A DNA stretch of 6,340 nucleotides from NCBI GenBank assembly GCA_031396505.1, contig JANNKX010000219.1, forward strand, positions 1 to 6,340, read 5' to 3'. This document shows, piece by piece, positions 1 through 5,820 of the stretch (position 1 is its first letter; the number at the start of each line of letters is the position of its first letter). The notes under the pieces were generated by a model. The model made no database searches, was not told where the DNA came from, and saw nothing but the letters and a program-made list of their open reading frames with translations. Source of the stretch: JAAFHS01 sp031396505. GTDB taxonomy: Bacteria > Pseudomonadota > Alphaproteobacteria > Rhodobacterales > Rhodobacteraceae. A program made the translations under genes and the position numbers.

Positions 1-704
1 AGTTCGTTGACCAAGGCGATGTTGACGGCGCGAAACACGTTTTCGGTCAGTTTCACGGCTTCGGCGGTGGCGTTGGAGGATACGGGGACGGTTGTTTTGA
101 CGACGGCCCCGTAGAAGGCCTGCATCAACGCGCCAGCCTGCGCGCCATCGCCTGCGATGACCTTTGGGATCGTCGATGTATCAAAGGCGCGGTTGCCGGG
201 ATCTTCGCGTTCGGGCGAAAAGCCAAGGAAGAAATCGGTGCCGGATGTCAGGCCGGTGGCCTCCAGTATGGTGCGGACGGGGCCATCGGTGGTGCCGGGG
301 TAGGTGGTGGATTCAAGAACGATAAGCTGGTCCTTGCGCAGGGTGCGGGCGATGTCGTCGCAGGTGCGGGTGATGAAGGACAGGTCAGGTTCGCGGTGGC
401 GGGTGAGCGGGGTGGGAACGCAGATCACGATGACATCGCAGGTGGCCAGTCGGGCGAAATCGCCGGTGGCGGAAAAGCGGTTGGCAGTGACCTCTGCGGC
501 GAGGATGGGGGTGGAGACAGCCTCGATATAGCTGTGATGCGCGGCGATGGCGGTGATCTTGGCGGGGTCGGTATCAAAGCCAAGGGTGGTGAAACCGGCA
601 CGCGCGACGGTGATGGCAAGGGGCAGGCCGACATAGCCAAGGCCAATGACGCCAATGCGGGCGCGGCGGGATTCCAGCAGGGCAAGAAGGGGGGATACGG
701 ACAA
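1..704 (-). CDS. Nucleotide-sugar dehydrogenase (UDP-glucose/GDP-mannose dehydrogenase family, WbpA-like), N-terminal part
   Basis: NAD-dependent cytoplasmic enzyme that oxidises C6 of a nucleotide sugar to the uronic acid, feeding surface polysaccharide synthesis. The reading frame is open to the window edge, giving 234 residues of a protein that in this family is usually about 420-450 residues. Seen: a Rossmann GLGYVGLP motif at residues 21-28, an acidic strand end (GFDTD, about 42-46), the VPTPL segment at 96-100, an ESTTYPGTT segment at about 131-139, an FSPEREDPGN motif at about residues 160-170, and the linker helix ending ENVFRAVNIALVNEL. The SPEREDPGN form resembles WbpA-type UDP-N-acetyl-hexosamine dehydrogenases more than plain UDP-glucose dehydrogenase; this substrate guess is inference. 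The catalytic cysteine lies beyond the window. No ATG is available in frame before an upstream TGA. The TTG at 704-702 is the best start: it lies about 8 residues before the conserved LLESRRARIGVIG stretch and about 20 bases below a likely transcription start. Confidence 0.93.
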   Translation of the reverse strand, partial: MSVSPLLALLESRRARIGVIGLGYVGLPLAITVARAGFTTLGFDTDPAKITAIAAHHSYIEAVSTPILAAEVTANRFSATGDFARLATCDVIVICVPTPLTRHREPDLSFITRTCDDIARTLRKDQLIVLESTTYPGTTDGPVRTILEATGLTSGTDFFLGFSPEREDPGNRAFDTSTIPKVIAGDGAQAGALMQAFYGAVVKTTVPVSSNATAEAVKLTENVFRAVNIALVNE

Positions 705-974
705 GGGATGTTCCCGTAGGGTTTGGATCGGAAATGGGCGAGATTGGCAGACCTGTCAAGCGGGGCGCTGCGTCGGGGGCGGTGGCACGGAACCACGCAC
801 GCGGTCCGATTTTGGGTGGCCGTCCTGCCGTATGTCTGGCCTGCGGCACCCGCCTGTCGGGGCCGGGCGGTGGCAGACGGCATCAGTCCGGTTGCCGCGC
901 GCGGCTTTGAGTGGCCATTCTGACACTTGCCCGCGACATCCATGGTCACTCACTGTGAATGCGCATGATACGCT
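705..974. other. Non-coding gap between two minus-strand genes
   Basis: These 270 bases separate the 3' end of the BciB-like gene from the dehydrogenase. Apart from the promoter candidate at 731-759 I see no convincing gene. The open frames across it are Cys-, Arg- and Pro-rich with no recognisable motif and look like chance frames in GC-rich DNA. A small imperfect dyad (TCAC ... GTGA, about 945-957) lies near the stop of the upstream gene but has no U-tract, so I do not call a terminator. Confidence 0.5.
731..759 (-). promoter_or_regulatory. Candidate sigma-70 promoter for the nucleotide-sugar dehydrogenase
   Basis: On the minus strand a perfect TTGACA -35 box lies at 759-754, followed after 17 bases by CATTTC at 736-731, a weak -10 match. 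It would start transcription near 724, leaving a leader of about 20 bases before the TTG start at 704. The -35 is convincing, the -10 is not. The placement supports the non-ATG start chosen for the gene. Confidence 0.4.
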
Positions 975-2207
975 TTAGCGCACATCGTCTTTGTCCGGCA
1001 CCAGCCCATAGCGTTGCACCAGCCGCCAGACATGCCCCGGCACCATGTTCTTGATCCGCGCCGGATGCGTGCGGCGCAGGTGCAGGATCGTTTCGACCGC
1101 CTTCATCTCCACGCGCGCCCGTGCGAATTCGAGGCCGCGTGGACCAATGCGGGGTTGCAGGAAACTGACGACCGGGCGCAGCCAGTTCGGCATCCGGCGC
1201 AGCGGCATCCCACCCGCCGCCCGCGCTGTGTTTTCCATGAACCCTTTCACCGCCCCCATGCGTTTGCCTTTGTCGGTCAGGGATCGTGTGGCCAGCCTGT
1301 CACCCAGCAGCGCCACCAGTTCGGCCCCGCGCGCATTGCGCACGATCACCCATTGATCGCCATCGCCGCCCATGTAACCCACGGTGATATCGGCCAGACG
1401 GTTGGTATAATCGACACAAGTCTTGCATGTCAGCGGAAAGAAATCGGCGGGCAGCTGGCTGATGGGCAGTTGCAGAAACGGGATCGTGCGACCGCGCCTG
1501 CCATCGTCATAGCGCAGTTCGACCTGAAAATCGGCGCGGAATTCAAGATAGCTGATGCTGTCAGGCTTGGGGTCCAGCAGGCGAAGAAAGGTATGGAAAT
1601 TTTCGGTGGTCGTGTTGTCCGAACAGGGGGTGCCGATCACGTAGATACGGTCGAACCCCAACTGCGCCTCAAGCGCGCGCAGGGCGTAAACCTGACAGGG
1701 GATACCGATCATTGCGATGCGTTTGTGCCCTGCGGCGGCGGCGGGTTCCAGCAGGGCCACGGTTGGCGCATAGCCCATCCGCATGCCGCGCACATGTGCC
1801 ATGGCCGCCGCGTCGGTCACGATGACGGGCAGGGGTTTCCAGCGATCCGTGGGGTCAGGTGCCACGGTCAGCACCGCATCCACCGCACCGGTTTCCAGCA
1901 GGGCTGCGGCAATCGCCGTGGTAATGCCTGTCCACTGCGCACCGGGGGCTGCGGGCACAAGGCGCGCGCGGTGCATGGATTGGATCACGCCAAAGAACGC
2001 CTCTTCGCCCTGTGCCGGGTTTGCGGTGCGGCCATGCACACGCGCCTCATACCCCGGATAATCGGGCTGGATGAACTGGCAGGCGCGACCGCAGTCCTTG
2101 CCGTCGCCCATCCGCGAAACCCCGCAATCGGTGCAAAGACCGGGGCGCGCGGCACCGCCGATCACAGGAACGGTCAGGCCGGGCGGGAGGGGAAGAGGGG
2201 TCTTCAT
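975..2207 (-). CDS. BciB/HCAR-like flavin/iron-sulfur reductase (coenzyme F420 hydrogenase beta-subunit family)
   Basis: A 410-residue FrhB-family protein whose motif set matches the BciB/F-type 8-vinyl reductase and 7-hydroxymethyl-chlorophyll reductase branch: flavoproteins with two [4Fe-4S] clusters that take electrons from ferredoxin. Seen (numbering from the ATG at 2207): CTDCG with Cys25 and Cys28, then Cys39 and Cys43 in an N-terminal cluster-like motif; GIPCQ with Cys171; GTPCSDNTTTENF with Cys195; and TCKTCVDYTNRLADITVGYMGG with Cys261 and Cys264, the family's signature C-terminal motif. No signal peptide or membrane segment, so cytoplasmic. An in-frame ATG at 2270 would add 21 residues (MTRENRHNWLELPP...) with no family resemblance, and a possible -10 box lies downstream of it, so the 2207 start is preferred although its ribosome site is weak. 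No photosynthesis gene is visible nearby, so chlorophyllide reduction is only one possible role. Fold and cofactors are well supported; the substrate is not. Confidence 0.85.
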   Translation of the reverse strand: MKTPLPLPPGLTVPVIGGAARPGLCTDCGVSRMGDGKDCGRACQFIQPDYPGYEARVHGRTANPAQGEEAFFGVIQSMHRARLVPAAPGAQWTGITTAIAAALLETGAVDAVLTVAPDPTDRWKPLPVIVTDAAAMAHVRGMRMGYAPTVALLEPAAAAGHKRIAMIGIPCQVYALRALEAQLGFDRIYVIGTPCSDNTTTENFHTFLRLLDPKPDSISYLEFRADFQVELRYDDGRRGRTIPFLQLPISQLPADFFPLTCKTCVDYTNRLADITVGYMGGDGDQWVIVRNARGAELVALLGDRLATRSLTDKGKRMGAVKGFMENTARAAGGMPLRRMPNWLRPVVSFLQPRIGPRGLEFARARVEMKAVETILHLRRTHPARIKNMVPGHVWRLVQRYGLVPDKDDVR

Positions 2208-2246
2208 GGCGCATAGCTTACCCCGCACAGGGGGCAGTTCCAGCCA

Positions 2247-2252
2247 ATTATG
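2247..2252 (-). promoter_or_regulatory. Possible -10 box of the BciB-like gene
   Basis: CATAAT (5 of 6 to TATAAT) on the minus strand, 40 bases upstream of the ATG at 2207. The sequence 17 bases further upstream (GCGAAA) is a poor -35, so this is a weak call. If real, transcription begins near 2240, downstream of the alternative start at 2270, which would exclude the longer protein. Confidence 0.25.
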
Positions 2253-2391
2253 GCGGTTTTCGCGCGTCATTTCGCCAATGGCGCGGATTCTTTACACGCT
2301 GCCCTTGTGCGAATCCCCTGATTACGCCATATGAGCTGGGCGAAAGCACCAGATGCGACCTTCTGTTACCTTGCGGCATCAGTAAGCGATC

Positions 2392-2397
2392 TTGACG
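2392..2397 (+). promoter_or_regulatory. Candidate -35 box of cspA
   Basis: TTGACG (5 of 6 to TTGACA) 55 bases upstream of the cspA ATG. No good -10 hexamer follows at 16-18 bases (the DNA there reads around CGCATG), so only the -35 is suggested. A start near 2425 would give a leader of about 30 bases containing the AGGAG at 2440-2444. Confidence 0.25.
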
Positions 2398-2452
2398 TGA
2401 CTGAGCCAAGCCATCGCATGCTGCGGGTGGCACCAAGACAGGAGATCTCACG

Positions 2453-2659
2453 ATGGCCAACGGCACCGTGAAGTGGTTTAACTCGACAAAAGGCTTCGGC
2501 TTCATTGCACCGGCAAACGGCGGCAAAGATGTGTTCGTGCACATCTCGGCAATGGAACGCGCAGGCATCCGCCAGCTCGATGACGGTCAGGCAGTGACCT
2601 TCGACATCGAAGCAGGCCGCGATGGCCGCGAGTCGGCGATCAACCTCGCCCTCGCATAG
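2453..2659 (+). CDS. cspA: Cold shock protein, CspA family
   Basis: A 68-residue single cold-shock domain, the normal length for bacterial CspA proteins, which bind single-stranded RNA/DNA and melt secondary structure in mRNA. Seen: the opening GTVKWFNSTKGFGFI with RNP-1 (KGFGFI, residues 13-18), RNP-2 (VFVHIS, 27-32) and the closing VTFDIE plus a basic/acidic loop before INLALA. Aromatic residues Trp8, Phe15, Phe17, Phe28 and His30 of the nucleic-acid face are present. A strong Shine-Dalgarno AGGAG at 2440-2444 sits 8 bases before the ATG. The gene is monocistronic: a stem-loop terminator follows and the next gene is convergent. Whether it is cold-inducible or constitutive cannot be told from the sequence; alphaproteobacteria usually carry several paralogues. 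Confidence 0.97.
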   Translation: MANGTVKWFNSTKGFGFIAPANGGKDVFVHISAMERAGIRQLDDGQAVTFDIEAGRDGRESAINLALA

Positions 2660-2681
2660 TTTTTTTGCGATTTGAAATTTG

Positions 2682-2712
2682 AAACGGGGGTGGCGTCATG
2701 CCGCCCCCGTTT
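2682..2712 (+). terminator. Intrinsic terminator of cspA, possibly bidirectional
   Basis: A 13-base-pair stem with arms 2682-2694 and 2700-2712 (AAACGGGGGTGGC pairing with GCCGCCCCCGTTT, one G-U pair) and a 5-base loop GTCAT, running into TTTT at 2710-2713. It starts 22 bases after the cspA stop and ends 13 bases before the stop of the convergent DUF2167 gene. On the opposite strand the stem is followed by TTTCAAATTTC, so it may also stop transcription from that side. Confidence 0.88.
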
Positions 2713-2725
2713 TGCATTGCGGGTA

Positions 2726-3643
2726 TCAGCCGCGTGGCGTGTCATCGTCGGGGTTTGGGACCAATGGCGCAGCCGATGAGCTGTGTTTGCCAAAAAGCCG
2801 TTTCTTGGCCCAGATGAACGGCACGGCCAGCAGTAAAATCCCGCCCTTTTTCAAAAACAGCAAGGCCGCGGCAATCAGCCCGCCAAGGGCGGCCTTGCCG
2901 AACTTGACCCCGACAAGTGCCGCAAGCACGCCAAGCGCACCGGTCGCGGAAACGGCGTCGCCGGCCACATAGCTTGCGTAATCCTGACCCGGCCGAGATT
3001 GATAATGCGCGAGCGTGGCATCGACCATGGCCCTGATCTCGGCCTCGGTCGGGGTTGCGCTGACTGTGACGATGGTAAATGCGACATAGCCCTGTCGGTC
3101 AAACACGCTGGCCTTGATGTTGACGTTGATCTGGCCGTCCCACGTCGATTCCGTTGCATAGTAAAGCACGTTCTTTGCGGGATCGAGCGTGGGATACACC
3201 AGCCACCGCTTGAATTCGACGGGCACGCCAAGCTGTTCACCCTGCGCGCGCAGGCCAGCGGCAAGTTCGGTTTCGATGGTCTTGATCGCCTCTTCCTTGT
3301 CGGACGATTGCCAGTCTTCGGTGGTGACATAGCCATCGGAATTCGGCAGTTCGAACAGAATCGCATCTGCACCGGGCACGAGGAAAAAGGTCAGGGTGTC
3401 CATGCCATCACAGCTTTGCCACCCCCAGTCCACCTTGGCGATCGTGCAACCATCTTCCTTTGACAGATGAAAGCTGTTGGCACTGTCGGCGGTGATGCTG
3501 CCGCGCGCAAGGCTGACAGGGCCGGTAAAGGACAGGGGTTCAATCTGGTCGGTCTGCGCATGGCTGGCTGTGGCGGACAGCACGGCGATGCAAAGCAGGG
3601 CGGACGAAATCGCCCTGCGGGTCAGGCTGAAAAATGGAAACAT
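2726..3643 (-). CDS. DUF2167 family secreted/membrane-anchored protein
   Basis: A 305-residue envelope protein of unknown function that resembles the DUF2167 family. Residues 1-29 form a clear signal peptide: positive LTRR, a hydrophobic core ISSALLCIAVLSA, and a SHA cleavage motif before Gln30. The exported body holds family-like segments: DGYVTTEDW at about residue 103, an acidic helix with EEAIKTIETELAAGLRAQGEQLGVPVEFKRWLVYP, the strand pair NVLYYATESTWDGQINVNIKASVFDRQGYVAFTIV, and QDYASYVAGD before the C-terminal hydrophobic block. About residues 235-279 are hydrophobic with a Lys-Lys break (LFLKKGGILLLAVPF), suggesting two membrane segments, followed by a basic KKRLFGKH and a short polar tail. 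A Shine-Dalgarno AGGA at 3654-3651 lies 7 bases before the ATG. The older family note linking it to amylopullulanase regulation has no support here. Divergent from a hydrolase gene, convergent with cspA. Confidence 0.85.
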   Translation of the reverse strand: MFPFFSLTRRAISSALLCIAVLSATASHAQTDQIEPLSFTGPVSLARGSITADSANSFHLSKEDGCTIAKVDWGWQSCDGMDTLTFFLVPGADAILFELPNSDGYVTTEDWQSSDKEEAIKTIETELAAGLRAQGEQLGVPVEFKRWLVYPTLDPAKNVLYYATESTWDGQINVNIKASVFDRQGYVAFTIVTVSATPTEAEIRAMVDATLAHYQSRPGQDYASYVAGDAVSATGALGVLAALVGVKFGKAALGGLIAAALLFLKKGGILLLAVPFIWAKKRLFGKHSSSAAPLVPNPDDDTPRG

Positions 3644-3662
3644 GATGGGATCCTGATTGCGA

Positions 3663-3692
3663 AATATACCGAAGGGTCGCGCGATGTGTCGG
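3663..3692 (-). promoter_or_regulatory. Candidate promoter of the DUF2167 gene
   Basis: On the minus strand CCGACA (3692-3687, 4 of 6 to TTGACA) is separated by 18 bases from TATATT (3668-3663, 5 of 6 to TATAAT). The implied start near 3656 leaves a very short leader containing the AGGA ribosome site at 3654-3651. Plausible because this AT-rich -10 stands out in the GC-rich gap, but unproven. Confidence 0.4.
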
Positions 3693-3821
3693 TTCCGTCA
3701 AGCAGATCGTGCAGGTGGCAATGCGATACCCACCCAAAAGCTGCGCGGCAATCGTCGCTTCGGCTGTCTGCGCGCGCGAATTTGACTGGACCTTGCGGCC
3801 TAAGCTGGCGAGGTTGTGCAG

Positions 3822-4961
3822 ATGACCGATACATCGCACACCAACCGCATCGACCTGTTGCGCCCCGATGCCCCCGCCTTGGCACGCCTTGAGGCGCATC
3901 CCGTGGGCGTGCGGACCCTGCCTTTGGTTGATCCGGGGCGGATTGATGTTTTGCGCAGCACAGACGCCGCACTTGCCCATTATGACCGCCCGCTGCCGGT
4001 TGAAATGTGGTATCCCGCTGCCCCCGGCACGTTGCCCGGCACGACCTATCACACGCTGCTGCGCGACGGGCACCGGGCCATCAGCCTGCAGGGCCGGGCG
4101 GCGCGCGATGCGGTGCGGGCGGAGGGTGATTTTCCGTTGGTGATCGTATCGCATGGGTATCCCGGCAACCGGATGCTGATGTCGCACCTTGGCGAAAATC
4201 TGGCGTCGAAAGGCTATGTCGTGGCCAGCATCGACCATACCGACAGCACTTATGCCGACAAGGCGGCGTTCGGATCAACGCTGTATAACCGCCCGCTGGA
4301 TACGGCCTTTGTCATGGATGCGATGGGCGATCATGCCAATACGGCACGCGTGGCGATCATCGGGTATTCGATGGGCGGCTACGGCGCGCTGATATCGGGC
4401 GGGGCGGGTCTGTCACCGGCGGTGATGACCGAGGATGTGGTGCCGCCCCAAGGGTTGCTGCGCCGCCATCTGACGCCTGCCGTCGATCCGCGCCTTAGGG
4501 CGATCGTGCCGATTGGCGCATGGGGGCGGCAGCGTGGGGCGTGGGATGCGGCGGGCATGGCGGGCTTGCGGGTGCCCGCGCTGATTGTTGCGGGGTCTGC
4601 GGATGCGGTGTCGGGGTATGACGACGGGATGCGCCTGATCTTTGACGAGGCGACGGGCACCACGCGGCATCTGCTGACGTTTATGGACGCTGCCCATAAT
4701 GCCGGCGCGCCGATCCCCGCGCCGTGGCAGGCATGGGAGCCATCGGCGCATCTGGATTTCATGCCGTTCGATCACTATGCTGACGCGGTCTGGGATACGG
4801 TCCGGATGAACAACATCACCCAGCATTTCATCACCGCGTTTCTGGGCCTGAACCTGAAGGGTGAGGCCGCGATGGCCGATTACCTGACCGACGACTGGCA
4901 AGGCTTTGCCCCCGGTACCGCGCGGGGCCTGCAGTTGGAATCAAAGATGCAAGCAAGGTAG
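3822..4961 (+). CDS. Alpha/beta hydrolase, dienelactone hydrolase/PAF-acetylhydrolase-like (COG4188 type)
   Basis: A cytoplasmic serine hydrolase of 379 residues; no signal peptide is visible. Seen (numbering from the ATG at 3822): an N-terminal strand region with RPLPVEMWYPA, VIVSHGYPGNR at about 107-117 giving the HG oxyanion-loop motif (His111), the nucleophile elbow GYSMGG with Ser183, AGSADAVSG with a likely catalytic Asp at 261, and DAAHNAG with the likely catalytic His at 292. The triad is therefore complete. This architecture fits the group of predicted dienelactone hydrolases and PAF-acetylhydrolase-like esterases; the true substrate is unknown. A GTG at 3816 is also in frame but lies only 2 bases after the AGG at 3811-3813, while the ATG at 3822 has an 8-base spacing, so ATG is chosen. 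It ends 2 bases before the convergent TetR remnant and is divergent from the DUF2167 gene across a gap of about 180 bases. Confidence 0.9.
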   Translation: MTDTSHTNRIDLLRPDAPALARLEAHPVGVRTLPLVDPGRIDVLRSTDAALAHYDRPLPVEMWYPAAPGTLPGTTYHTLLRDGHRAISLQGRAARDAVRAEGDFPLVIVSHGYPGNRMLMSHLGENLASKGYVVASIDHTDSTYADKAAFGSTLYNRPLDTAFVMDAMGDHANTARVAIIGYSMGGYGALISGGAGLSPAVMTEDVVPPQGLLRRHLTPAVDPRLRAIVPIGAWGRQRGAWDAAGMAGLRVPALIVAGSADAVSGYDDGMRLIFDEATGTTRHLLTFMDAAHNAGAPIPAPWQAWEPSAHLDFMPFDHYADAVWDTVRMNNITQHFITAFLGLNLKGEAAMADYLTDDWQGFAPGTARGLQLESKMQAR

Positions 4962-4963
4962 GG

Positions 4964-5172
4964 TCAGCCCATCAGGCGGTCTATGCAGGCCGTGGCCACG
5001 GCATCAAAACAGGCTGGATCATGGCTGACACGGGCGATCATCAGCGCGCCTTCCAGCGTCGCAAGAAAGATTGCCGCCTGCAGCGCCGGTTGATCCCGGC
5101 CCGCACGACCCAGCACCACCGTCAGCCAGTCCCGATTGGCCGCAAAGAAGGCCTGCACATCCGCCAGAATCG
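4964..5172 (-). pseudogene. TetR/AcrR-family regulator remnant (C-terminal ligand-binding domain only)
   Basis: About 68 residues of the C-terminal end of a TetR-type repressor, ending at TGA 4966-4964. Seen: ILADVQAFFAANRDWLTVVLGRAG, then LQAAIFLATLEGALMIARVSHDPACFDAVATACIDRLMG, typical of the last two dimerisation helices of many TetR C-domains. A full repressor would be about 190-200 residues; the N-terminal helix-turn-helix and most of the sensor domain are missing. Upstream of about 5172 the frame runs into antisense of the SDR gene and soon meets a stop. The only internal start, GTG at 5158, falls mid-helix. It therefore cannot bind DNA and is best treated as a relic. It lies directly against an equally truncated SDR on the other strand, as expected if one deletion cut a divergent regulator-target pair. 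The exact 5' limit is uncertain by some bases. Confidence 0.8.
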
Positions 5173-5709
5173 CTGTTCGGTGGCGTGGATATCCTGATCA
5201 ATAATGCCGGGATTTTCGTGCCCAAACCCTTTGTCGATCAGGACGAGGCTGATTACGACAGCTATGCGCAAACCATTGCCAAGGGCAGCTTCTTTGTGGC
5301 GCAGGCGGCGGCGCGCGCAATGCAGAAACGGGGTGGCGGAGCCATGGTGATGACCGGGTCGATGTGGGCGTCGCAGGCGGTGGCGGCGACGCCGTCATCA
5401 TCCTATTCCATGGCCAAGGCGGGTGTGCATCAACTGGTCAAGAACCTTGCGATCGAACTGGCGGGCGACAATATCCGCGTCAATGCGGTCGCCCCCGCCG
5501 TGGTCGAAACCCCCGTGTATGAGGCATTCATCCCCGTTGATCAGGTCAAGACCGCGCTGGCCGGGTTCAACGGCTTTCACCCCTTGGGCCGGATTGGCCA
5601 GCCTGCGGATGTCGTGGGGGCGATGCTGTTTCTGGCGTCATCCGAGGCCGCATGGATCACGGGTGCCGTGTTGCCAGTGGATGGCGGCGTGATGGCCGGG
5701 CGCAACTAG
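5173..5709 (+). pseudogene. Short-chain dehydrogenase/reductase remnant lacking its NAD(P)-binding N-terminus
   Basis: The last roughly 177 codons of a classical SDR oxidoreductase. Seen: FGGVDILINNAGIF (NNAG motif), the GAMVMTGSMWA strand, the YSMAK active-site Tyr-x-x-x-Lys (Tyr codon 5404-5406), the IRVNAVAPAVVETP motif after the active site, and the C-terminal GRIGQPADVVGAMLFLASSEAAWITGAVLPVDGG. In intact members about 75-80 residues precede FGGVDIL, including the TGxxxGIG dinucleotide loop; none of that is present. The frame stays open upstream to a TTG at 5071, but that 35-residue extension (PPAAPVDPGPHDPAPPSAS...) is antisense of the TetR remnant, not Rossmann sequence. Without the glycine-rich loop it should not bind NAD(P)H. 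Promoter and start have gone too. Substrate unknown. The remaining sequence is not otherwise decayed, suggesting a recent event. Confidence 0.85.
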
Positions 5710-5712
5710 GGC

Positions 5713-5749
5713 GGATCACCTTCAATCTGATTCAGATTGAAGGTGATCC
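5713..5749. repeat. Perfect inverted repeat, 18-base arms
   Basis: Arms 5713-5730 and 5732-5749 are exact reverse complements (GGATCACCTTCAATCTGA) around a single T at 5731. It begins 4 bases after the SDR stop. As RNA it would fold into a long hairpin, but no U-tract follows on either strand (AAGAC to the right, CGCCC to the left). It may act as a transcript-end or stabilising hairpin, a rho-assisted terminator, or be a dispersed palindromic element. Sequence symmetry is certain; role is not. Confidence 0.9.
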
Positions 5750-5775
5750 AAGACATACAAGCCGTTGGTCATGTT

Positions 5776-5819
5776 GCGTGTTTCTTTTGATCGGGTGAAC
5801 CCGATCAAAAGAAACACGC
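5776..5819. repeat. Perfect inverted repeat, 21-base arms, probable hairpin between convergent genes
   Basis: Arms 5776-5796 and 5799-5819 (GCGTGTTTCTTTTGATCGGGT and its exact complement) flank a 2-base centre GA. In RNA the tip would be GGG-UGAA-CCC on the plus strand and GGG-UUCA-CCC on the minus strand. It ends 1 base before the allA stop codon complement at 5821. The A- and T-runs are inside the stem and pair with each other, so it is not a textbook intrinsic terminator. Its place between convergent stops still suggests a bidirectional transcript-end function. Confidence 0.9.
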
Positions 5820-5820
5820 T

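Larger units (their letters stand above)
2208..2452. other. Divergent intergenic region between the BciB-like gene and cspA
   Basis: The 245 bases carry regulatory DNA for both flanking genes. A small dyad CGCCA-A-TGGCG sits at 2273-2283. On the plus side a TTGACG -35-like hexamer lies at 2392-2397 without a clear -10 at the usual distance. The region is less GC-rich around 2290-2400. I see no RNA gene or further ORF. A long cspA leader, typical of cold-shock mRNAs, could lie here, but the transcription start cannot be fixed by eye. Confidence 0.45.

Noticed and set aside
425..949. 174-residue open frame on the minus strand overlapping the dehydrogenase start
   Set aside because: Pro/Ser/Ala-rich composition with no motif; its 5' part is in the gap and its 3' part is a shifted frame of the dehydrogenase, whose own frame shows clear Rossmann motifs.
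1014..2216. 400-residue open frame on the plus strand
   Set aside because: It is the antisense of the BciB-like gene; the His/Arg/Gly-rich translation has no recognisable domain, whereas the minus strand has conserved cysteine motifs.
2660..2684. T7 run directly after the cspA stop and a TTTGAAA-TTTGAAA direct repeat
   Set aside because: No stem-loop precedes the T7 run, and the 7-base tandem is too short to mean much; the real terminator is the stem at 2682-2712.
3782..3806. TTGACT and TAAGCT as a promoter for the alpha/beta hydrolase
   Set aside because: The hexamers are only 13 bases apart, too close for a sigma-70 promoter, and no better -10 is found at 16-18 bases.
3540..4238. 232-residue minus-strand frame across the divergent promoter region
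   Set aside because: It overlaps the start regions of two well-supported genes and has no family motifs; a chance frame in GC-rich DNA.
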